DNA of 64,000 bases from Cricetomys ansorgei (lineage: Eukaryota > Chordata > Mammalia > Rodentia > Nesomyidae): NCBI GenBank assembly GCA_026225945.1, contig JAMJFZ010000597.1, forward strand, positions 5,908,001-5,972,000, read 5' to 3'. Positions 56,212-64,000 of the stretch are shown here, one piece after another (position 1 is the stretch's first letter; every line of letters starts with the position of its first letter). Both the position numbers and the translations under genes were made by a program. Under the pieces are notes generated by a model. That model was not told the DNA's origin. It saw nothing but the letters and a program-made list of their open reading frames with translations, and made no database searches.

Positions 56212-56251
<40 letters not shown>

Positions 56252-56331
56252 TATGTGTATGTGTGTGTGTGTATGTGTGTGTGTGTATGTGTATGTGTGT
56301 GTGTGTATGTGTGTGTGTATGTGTGTGTGTA

Positions 56332-56364
<33 letters not shown>

Positions 56365-56518
56365 GTGTGTATGTGTATGTGTATGTGTGTGTATGTGTGT
56401 GTGTGTGTGTATGTGTGTGTATGTGTGTGTGTGTGTGTATGTGTGTGTGTGTGTGTATGTGTGTGTATGTGTGTGTGTGTGTGTATGTGTATGTATGTGT
56501 GTGTGTGTGTGTGTGTGT
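56212..56518. repeat. 307-bp imperfect (TG)n array with TA-phased variants
   Basis: Almost pure TG with repeated GTAT substitutions at varied spacing. The longest simple repeat in the window; it generates spurious ORFs on both strands. Confidence 0.95.
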
Positions 56519-57142
56519 TTAGATTGTATAAATGCTTCCTCTTGCTCTCTCCAGGAAAATATCAACATTTTCAGTAAGTTCTATTATTTGGCAGATGTCT
56601 AAGGAACAGAGACCAAGCCCTAGAATATGTGGGTACTGAGTGCAGTGTGAAGGAGAGGGGTGGGGAGGGGCTGCAAAGCCCCTCACCTCCTCTGCTGAGG
56701 TGGCTCTGTACAAATTCGTGCTGCCATGCTTAAATGAAGGACTGGGGTGAAGTAGCTAAAAGTAAAAGTAGGCTAAAAGTAGGGGACTTGGAGCAGTAAA
56801 GGCATGGGCAGAGCATACCTCTCTAAGATTCAGAATCATTTCACCCCAGTTTGTCCCTCCTCCTACCCAGTGTATCCTTGTTTCCTGTCTCAACATATTT
56901 TTTTCACCTAAGTGCAAAGCTTAAGGAGCTGAAAATGAACCAGAGGCAAGGCCAGCCTGTCACTTTTCAGCAAGAGTCCTGCCTGTCAGCCAATCACTGA
57001 CAGCTGATTAGGTGGTGTAACCAGCCTGCAGCCCCAGCTACCTGGGAAAGTCTCAAGTTCAGGTACTGCCTTTGATACTTAGAGAGATCAGTCTCAAAAG
57101 CAAAACAAAACGAACAACAACAACAACAAAAACCTAGTAGGA

Positions 57143-57232
57143 CCAGGCATGGTGACTTGTTCCAGGCCAGCCTGGTCTCCAGAGCCAGTTCTAGGACAGC
57201 CAGGGCTACACAGAGAAACCCTGTCTCAGGAA
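57143..57232 (+). repeat. Internally deleted B1 SINE
   Basis: The head GACCAGGCATGGTGACTTG runs directly into CCAGGCCAGCCTGGTCTCCA, so the RNA polymerase III box region is missing, then CAGAGAAACCCTGTCTCAGG. Confidence 0.8.
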
Positions 57233-57394
57233 AAAAAAAACAAATAAACAAACAAACAAAAAAACCAAAACTAACCAGACAACAACAAAAGCAATAAGGA
57301 GCATACAAAAGACCCAAGGTCAACAAACAACAAAACCTACACATGTGTGGAGCCGGGGGACTACTTGGAGTATTGTTCCCCAGGCACCAATCAC

Positions 57395-57627
57395 TGCTTT
57401 TTGAGAGAGTGTCTCTCACTGGCCTTGAACTTGCCAAGTGGGCTAGCCTAGCTGGCCAGTGAGCCCTATGAGCCCACCTGTGTCCATCTCCCCTCCAAGG
57501 CTAGATTATAAGCACACATTATCATACCCTTTTGGCTTTTATCGATATATGGGGGTTCTAGGGCTTGAGCTCAGGTCTCTGTGCTTGCAAGAAAGTGCTC
57601 TACTGACTGAGCCACCTCCTCACCCCT
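57395..57627 (-). repeat. RSINE1-like SINE
   Basis: TAGCCTAGCTGGCCAGTGAG, GGCTTGAGCTCAGGTCTCTG, CTGACTGAGCCACCTCCTCA. Confidence 0.7.
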
Positions 57628-58338
57628 TCTTTTGACAAGTGGGTTGTGCAGGTGTCCTTCACCGGTGACAGGAGTCAGACATCAGACGTCTCATGGTTGC
57701 TGTGGCCCTGAGCCCAGTGGGGCATGTTTCCATCACACCCCATTCCTCAGGGAACATTTCTGGGAGTTACTTGGTAGCAGATGTGACCAGGGGCGTTAAT
57801 TTCATCTGTGATTCACACTCCGTTCCCTTCAGCCATTCCTAGGTCTCCTTTAACACCCACTGTTCTCTTTTGTGCTGTGGCAAGCACAGTCCAGCTCTCA
57901 TCAGTCAGGAATGAAGCTTTTCACAAACCACAGCTGAGTTCCTGGGAGTGACTGTGTTGGACTAGAATGGGCTGCTTCTACCGTGACGTGAACCCAGGTT
58001 GTAGGGTACCCCAGGACTCAGGTGGCTCAGGGCAGCAGGCTCTGTGATCCTTTCTCTCTGAAATATCTTCATCGGTAGAATATCAAATCTGCGAATTGCA
58101 GATTCCATTGACTTCTTGATTGAGAGAAACGGTTCTAAAGTCAATTGCCTTGGCCCGCATGGCTATGGCTGTGGTTTGCGGGCAGCTCCGGGGAGGAGGT
58201 GGAAAGCGAGGGGAAATAAGTAAGGTTTTGAGGTCCCATGTTCAATTTTAGGGGTCATGGCACAGCGGGTTTATTGAGGCAGGCCACCAAGACCATAGGC
58301 ACGGGGCCTCTGTACAGAGAATCCTTAGTGTCTGTCAA

Positions 58339-58700
58339 ATGCCTTAGTTCTTCTGTTGTTATCTTTCTTGTTGACATGGCAAAATCCCTGACAAAAGCAA
58401 CTTAAGCCAAGAAGGAAGGTTTAATTTTGGCTCACAGTTTGAGGGTGCATTCATGGGAAAGGGGGCATGGCAGCAGAAGCATGAGTCAGCTGACCATGTC
58501 ACACCTGTACTCAGGGCAGCAGAGATGAATGCTGGTGCCTGCTGCTAGTCTTGGACCCTACTCCATGGGACATCTAGGATGGATCTTCCCTTCTCTGCAA
58601 AACCTCCCCTGCACACCTTCATAGATATACTCAGAGATGTGTTTCCATGGTGATCCTAAATCCAGTTAAGTTGACAGTCAAGATGAACTGTCACAGTCTT
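58339..58700 (-). mobile_element. URR1-like rodent repeat, diverged
   Basis: GGCAAAATCCCTGACAAAAG, GGTTTAATTTTGGCTCACAG and AAGTTGACAGTCAAGATGAA, in reverse URR1-like order. Confidence 0.5.
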
Positions 58701-60283
58701 GAATCAGAGAGACTTCAGGGGATTCAGGGCACACTCTCAGAGGCAGGGTCCTGGGGACAAAGGCCTGCAGGATTCTGCAGGAAGGTTGGGCTCCTCACTG
58801 AGTAAAGAATGGGCTCGAGCTGTTGACACCACTGCAGAATCACAAATTTACTGGGACTCCACAGAGCCAAGAAGGTGCTCACAGAGGAACCCTGTTTCTT
58901 GCCCTATTCACCCCTAGACTCCTGCAGCTCAGGCTTGGAAATAAACACTCCTCTCTGTTGAAAGGAATTTTCCTATTTACCATAAGGCTGAGAACACACA
59001 CACACACACCCTCCCTGGCTCTCAGCCCTGGTGGCACAGACCTGCAGATGACAGGTAGTTAATAGTGACAGCTGGGAGAAGCCTGGGTGGCAGGAGCTGA
59101 CAGTTTTGAGGCTGTTTGCGAAACACAGAGGTAGGGTAACCCAGTTACCCTAATGTAAAGCAAGTCTGAGTAGGCAGCCCTTTGCAGGGAGCTCCATCTG
59201 TGTCTTGACTGGGGGGTTGCAAGGCCTCATGGTAGGCTCGGTAGCCCCTCCAGTGCCCGTCGGGTCCGGTCTCCCAGAGGAAGATTGGTGCCTCACCTGC
59301 CTTTCTTCCCTGCCTGTCATTATGGTAAATTGCAAGGCTCCCTGATGACTCTGGAGAGGAAGATTGATTTGTTCCTTCTGATTGTCACTGTGCTAATGTG
59401 ACAAGGGTGATGGGCACCCAGATTCGCACCTAGTAATGGCCCTGCCAGAGGTGGATGTTAACACAATTGGGACCTGACACTTCAATAAATCAGGGACATT
59501 CTACTACAGAGATCAAAGTTCAGAATTGCTTAAATTGGTGTTGAAGCAGGTGGGGAAGAGGAGTCCAGGGCCATGAATTTCATGGTTGGCAATTGACTTT
59601 CAGTTTGGAAGGCCTGACTGTCAGCTTTTCCAGTGCTATGACATCAATTGAAGTCATTTGGGCTCTTGGCTACCTAGCCCTTTCAGGATTGCTGGTTCTG
59701 GGAATTGTGATTCATGGTGTTCTTGTGTGAGAAAAAAAAAAAAATCTAACAGCCTTGCCTGTACCTGTGGGGTTGGAAGATTGTGTTTGATGGAGATGAG
59801 GGAGGGAGTGTGAGTGACAGGTTCATCTCCTGCCTGGTGTGCTGGTTCCTCCCAAGCCACTCTTCTGCCCAAATCTCTTGACTTCAGACCTCTTGCCTTA
59901 ACTTGCAGGCTCATTATCATTGCAGGCAGCTTGTGTGTCATGATGGTGTCACACAGTAGTACCCTTGTCTTCATGCAGCTTCTCATGAGATAGGAATGTA
60001 TGTTTCAGGTCTCTGATGGAAGTTCAAGACCAGAAGAAAGACCATCTGGTCCTTAGAAAGGGGTAGTAATTTTTTTTTTAAATCCATACCGAGATCTAAT
60101 ACACCCGTTTAAATGGCATTCTGTCATATGTTCACTGTTGTACAGTCATTGCTGTAAGTTGCAGATGACTTTTTATCACCTTTCAAAAACCAATTCCTAT
60201 ACCTACTTCCCCATTCCTCTACCCAATCCACTTTCTGTTTCCATAGATTGGTTTATTGTCCTGTATAGCTTTAAGATCAACTG

Positions 60284-60686
60284 ATATAGCCTCAATTGAG
60301 GAATTGCCTAGATCAGATTGGCCTGTGGGCATGACTCTGGGGAATCGTCTTGAAGGTTAATTGATGTAAGAAAGCCCAGTCCACCATGGGCAGCATCATC
60401 CCTAAGCAGGTGGTCCCTGACTGTGTAAGAAAGCAACCTGAATATAACAGCCCGAAAGCCAGTGAGTGAGCAATGTCTCCATGGTCCCTGTGTGCTTCAG
60501 CTGTGACGCAAGTTTCCTTTGTCCAAGGTACTGTATGAAATAGCAAGCAGGCTTGCCTTCAGGTTCCTGCCTTGACTTCTCTCAGTGATGTACTGTAACC
60601 TGGAAGTGCAAGTTGAAATAAACCCTTTCCTCCCCTAAGTTTTGATCAGAGTGTTTCATTACAGCAACAGAAAGAAACTAGAACAC
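60284..60686 (+). mobile_element. URR1-like repeat nested in L1
   Basis: AGATCAGATTGGCCTGTGGG, GTTAATTGATGTAAGAAAGC, AAATAAACCCTTTCCTCCCC, ACAGCAACAGAAAGAAACTA. Confidence 0.65.
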
Positions 60687-61021
60687 CGATTCTAGATATT
60701 GCTTCTAAGTGGGATCATACAGTGTGATTTTCTGTGTCTGATCCCTTACCATAATATTGTTAAGGTGCCTACACATCAGCATGTCTCAAGGTTGTATTTC
60801 TTCTTATGGCTGGAAAATATTCTTTTGGGTAGATGTACTTACTCGTCAGCTGATGGACACTTGGGTCATTTTTCATTTGTTGCCTATTAGAAATTAGCAC
60901 TGTGAATTTTTACATATAAACATTGTGTGATTATGTGTTTTCATTTCCCTTAGGTACCTAGGGTAGACATTGCTAGGTCATATGGTAACTGAGGAATTGC
61001 CAAATTTTTCAAATATATCTA

Positions 61022-61320
61022 CACCAGAGCTGGGAGGTGTCTCAGTAGTTAAAATGCTTGCCAAACAACCAAGGGGAACAGAGTTTGGACCCCTACAATC
61101 TCCATAAATGCAAGGTAGGCATGTCAGTTTGTGTGCAAGTTCAGCCTTAGACGACAGAGACAGGAATCCCTAAGATGACTAGTTAGACTAGCCCAAATGG
61201 CGAGTTCCAGGTTTGATGGAGAGACTCTGCCTCAATTAATAGGGTAGAAGAGTGACAGAGGAAGATTCCCAGCATCAGTCTCCTCACATTGGCATGCATG
61301 CACACACAGGCACAGCAAAT
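61022..61320 (+). repeat. RSINE1-type SINE nested in L1
   Basis: AGCTGGGAGGTGTCTCAGTA head, AGACTCTGCCTCAATTAATA, then GCATGCATGCACACACAGGC tail. Confidence 0.7.
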
Positions 61321-61579
61321 ACATATGTGCAAAAAGAAGAGGAGAAAAAGCAGCTATGCCAAGTGCATTCCCACTGGCAGTGTCTGAGGAGGCCAGTTTC
61401 CTCCTATCCTCACCAACACTTGTTAGTGTCTGTCTTTCCCATGATACCATCGTAGCATGGGTGAAATGTTTCTCCCTTTGCTTCCAATTTGTGTTTCATT
61501 GGTGGCTAATCTTGAGTAATTTTTCTTTTCATTTTTCTCCTCTTTTTCATTTTCATTTCATGCTTTCTGTCTCCTTGGA

Positions 61580-61945
61580 TGTCTAACTGGGCAACAGTTC
61601 TTTAAATTCCACAGAATTCAAGAGCATCTCCTGAGTGAAAGCCAGAAAGCTGCCTGTAGACGCTGTTTCCTCCTCTTCACTTTCCACATTGGCTGGGGGC
61701 AGCAGAGACACGCTTCACCTTGGATTAGGCACATTTCACCTTACAGAGTTACTGTTTTCCTGAAATATCTCCTGTTAAGCAAGTTGTCATAATCTTGTTA
61801 CGCCTCTGGCTTTAATCATTAAACTACGAGTTGCTTGCCTGCAATATAGTTTCAGCCCCAAACTATAAAAAACAAAGTCAGACCAGAAGCTAGCAAAGAT
61901 TAAGAACGTATACATTTAAGTGACATATAAAATTTTTTGGTAGTA
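61580..61945. promoter_or_regulatory. Candidate conserved non-coding block in Parva intron 1
   Basis: Repeat-free sequence between an L1 fragment and a rodent interspersed repeat, with no coding signal. Appearance only. Confidence 0.2.
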
Positions 61946-61949
61946 TGTT

Positions 61950-62305
61950 ATGCCGGTTAGCTTCTGACGACTATAATGAAATCCTTGAGATAATTAACTT
62001 ATAAGAAGAAAAGGTTTAGTTTGGTTCATGATTTTGAAGGTTTCAGTCCAAGATGAGGTAGACCTACTGCTCTGGCTTGCTGCCAGATGTGCCAGGTGGT
62101 GTGATGGGGAACACATGGGACAGCAAACTGGCCAACCTTGTGGTTAAGAAGCAGAGGGAAGAGGGTGGGCTGGAGTCCTACCCTCCAGTGAGCTGAGCAT
62201 TTCTCAATAGGCCCTACCTCCTAGGGGTCCCCTCACTTCCCAGGAAGGCCCCTGTGGGGTCTGCATCTTTAGCACATGGACCTTGAGGGACATTTATCTA
62301 AGCCA
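61950..62305 (-). repeat. Rodent interspersed repeat
   Basis: GGTTAGCTTCTGACGACTAT, AGGTTTAGTTTGGTTCATGA and a final CATGGACCTTGAGGGACATT match the same group as 23.5 kb. Confidence 0.45.
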
Positions 62306-62706
62306 TAGTCTATACCATTACTTTTTAAACAATAATACTGACAGTGGGGGCCAGAGCAATTGCTGTTACACTCAATACAGTTCCACTGTGGTTGGTATCT
62401 TACATATATATTAACTTGTTGGATCTTCGTAGCAAACCTGTGAAGGGAGTTAATCTCAAACGAGGGCACCAAGGCACAGAGAGGCCAGGGAAACTTTCTA
62501 AAGTCAAACCGTCTGTGCTGGTTAAGGCAACACTAACTGCTGTAACAGCTAGGCCCTCAATTCTCTGAAGTTGAACACAACATAAATTAGTATAACAAAG
62601 TAACTTACATCCAAGCAGAGCCCACTGGCATTGTTCTTGATTAGACTGTTTTCAGTGTAATCATTTGAGGATTCAGACTTTTTATAAGATAGAATATCCA
62701 TATTCA

Positions 62707-62766
62707 GTCTGCCTTTGCCTTCCCAGTGCTGGGATTAAAGGTGTATACCACCATGCCCAGCATGTT
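62707..62766 (-). repeat. B1 fragment
   Basis: CAGTGCTGGGATTAAAGGTG, ACCACCATGCCCAGCA. Confidence 0.75.
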
Positions 62767-62816
62767 TGCTTTTTTGTTTGTTTTACTTTTGTTGTTGTTG
62801 TTTGAGAGCAAATATG

Positions 62817-62965
62817 AGCTGGACATGGTAGTGTGATCCTGTAATCCTGCTACCTGTGAAGTGGAGACAGGGGAGTCAGGAGTTCATCTTAGATACATAG
62901 CAAGATTATCCTCATACAAATAGCAAGTTTGAGGCCATTGTGGGATAAATGAAACTCTCTCTCTC
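62817..62965 (+). repeat. Degenerate B1 SINE
   Basis: GCTGGACATGGTAGTGTGAT, CCTGTAATCCTGCTACCTGT; 3' half diverged. Confidence 0.6.
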
Positions 62966-62969
62966 TTAA

Positions 62970-62970
<1 letters not shown>

Positions 62971-63004
<34 letters not shown>

Positions 63005-63038
63005 CATACATATATATATGTGTGTGTCATATATATCA
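62971..63038. repeat. Compound (TG)n(TA)n microsatellite
   Basis: About 15 TG units followed by short TATA and TGTG runs. Confidence 0.9.
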
Positions 63039-63039
63039 C

Positions 63040-63345
63040 TTATTTAAGGCTTATTTCAAGGCTTGAAATATTTAGATTAATTACAATAGTACTGTAATTT
63101 CTTGTAATATATAAACACTATAATATTTTGAAATCTAGATAATTAACTGCCCTCTGTACAACACACCATATGGCTCTAAAAGCAATGGCTTTTAATGAAA
63201 TCTCAGGTGTCATTAGCAATGAATTTTCACACACTTGGTGAGGCTAATTAGCAGCATCTATTCAGACTAAACAAACACAAATCTGTTCTTAGACTTTCCG
63301 TGTTTTTAAACTTTGCTTCCTATAGTCACTGGTAATTGATGCTTC
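63040..63345. promoter_or_regulatory. Candidate conserved non-coding block in Parva intron 1
   Basis: AT-rich, repeat-free DNA with several ATTA cores (for example CTAATTAGC near 63244-63252). Possibly a homeodomain-bound element. Confidence 0.25.
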
Positions 63346-63381
63346 TTTTGTGTGTGGGATTCTAACATGAAACATGGTATT

Positions 63382-63471
63382 TTGGGATTGTAGCTGTGGC
63401 TCGCATCTTCATTTATATGATAAGTATGAGGCCAGCCTGGGCTATGTGAGACTCTGTCTCAAAACAAAAAG
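63382..63471 (+). repeat. B1 SINE with internal deletion
   Basis: ATGAGGCCAGCCTGGGCTAT and GTGAGACTCTGTCTCAAAAC; the 5' half is degraded. Confidence 0.6.
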
Positions 63472-64000
63472 AAAGTTTTTCAGGGCTAGAGATAGCCCAG
63501 TGCTAAGCATGTGCAGAGCACTGGCTAGCAGGAGTCCTCACAGCCTTCCAATCCTCCAGGTCCTTGCCACCTAACCAGCAAAGTAGAGGATGCAGGGAAG
63601 GTTTGTTGAGTCCTAACTGTCCTAACACTGCTAACTACCACCCACCGGAGCTTCGTGATATGACCACCGTCAAGTGAAAAAGAGGCTGAGAAACATAACT
63701 TCATCGCTGTTGAGGAATGGGAAATAGAGTCCATGGGGTATCTTAGTGAGTGGAAGGAAGATGGGATTTGAGCTGAGGAGGTCTGGCTTAGCAGCTTGTT
63801 CTCTGGGTCTTTACTTCTGTATCACAAACGATGGAGTAAGGTGATTCTCCAGCCCCGGTATTGCCTTCTTAAAATTATTCTTTATCTCTGTGTGTGTTGG
63901 CACATGATTATGATAGAAATTGCAGTTGGAGGAATGGCGAAGGGAGTGATTGAAATTTTGAAATTTGAAAATTTCTGCTTTAATGTTGAGAAAAGCAGAA

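Larger units (their letters stand above)
60060..61545 (-). mobile_element. L1 3' fragment, split by two younger repeats
   Basis: Reverse-strand L1 pieces at about 60080-60283, 60687-61020 (CAGCTGATGGACACTTGGGT, TAGGTCATATGGTAACTGAG) and 61350-61545 (CATTCCCACTGGCAGTGTCT, CTCACCAACACTTGTTAGTG). They remain in the correct L1 order across the insertions. Confidence 0.8.
46109..64000 (+). other. Parva: Parva intron 1, first 17.9 kb
   Basis: Begins with the GTAGGA donor in CpG-island DNA, then ordinary intronic sequence with SINEs, an L1 split by younger repeats (60.06-61.55 kb), hAT remnants and a 307-bp GT-rich array at 56.2 kb. Stretches with nothing recognised: 47215-47530, 47690-48945, 50180-51180, 51940-53390, 53930-54760, 55040-56210, 56520-57000, 57630-58335, 58700-60055, 62310-62700 and 63475-64000. 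Blocks at about 61580-61945 and 63040-63345 are repeat-free and AT-rich. Confidence 0.85.

Noticed and set aside
56188..56602. Overlapping Cys-Val and Thr-His repeat frames on both strands
   Set aside because: Artefacts of the TG microsatellite.
46109..64000. Search for Parva exon 2 or an alternative first exon
   Set aside because: No in-frame segment matching the alpha-parvin sequence after KAKE with an acceptor was seen.

Overview
This is nuclear DNA from a muroid rodent. The evidence is spliced vertebrate exons with GT-AG borders, a CpG-island promoter, and dense rodent-specific short repeats (B1, B2/B3, B4/RSINE1-type and ID elements on both strands). Several B2 and B1 copies carry tails and 3' ends that look more like cricetid rodents (hamster, deer mouse, vole) than house mouse or rat. 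That is an inference from remembered consensus features and is not decisive. All exons lie on the + strand.

Region 1 (1-33.7 kb) is the 3' part of Micalcl (MICAL C-terminal-like, also called Ebitein-1; some annotations join these exons to Mical2). Seven coding exons can be placed by splice sites and reading phase: 377-1631, 10042-10142, 13758-13838, 16326-16419, 26251-26350, 30068-30141 and 32624-32808. Joined, they give 1890 nt, an uninterrupted 629-residue C-terminal protein segment plus stop. The large first exon encodes a disordered, Ser/Pro-rich region. The last six encode the coiled-coil bMERB domain, which in MICAL-family proteins binds Rab GTPases. The 5' exon(s) lie left of the window.

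Region 2 (about 33.7-45.7 kb) is the intergenic interval. It is repeat-rich, with a few repeat-free AT-rich blocks that could be regulatory.

Region 3 (45.7-64 kb) is the start of Parva (alpha-parvin): a TATA-less, GC-rich promoter, 5' leader, exon 1 (45973-46108) and the first 18 kb of intron 1. No second Parva exon was found in the window. The gene order Micalcl then Parva, in the same orientation, matches the conserved MICAL2-MICALCL-PARVA-TEAD1 order known from mammals. The two genes are neighbours, and nothing in the sequence shows that they act together. Both proteins belong broadly to cytoskeletal and trafficking biology (MICAL/Rab and integrin-ILK-actin).

The rest is introns and intergenic DNA with SINEs, old L1 fragments, hAT-type DNA transposon remnants (two with recognisable 8-bp target duplications), and many microsatellites. 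I found no RNA genes, CRISPR arrays, intact mobile-element coding regions or sign of a new biological system. The most useful observations are the exon phase structure of the bMERB domain, a G-quadruplex motif just after the Parva exon 1 donor, a palindromic GGAAT promoter motif, nested repeat insertions, and several candidate conserved non-coding blocks.
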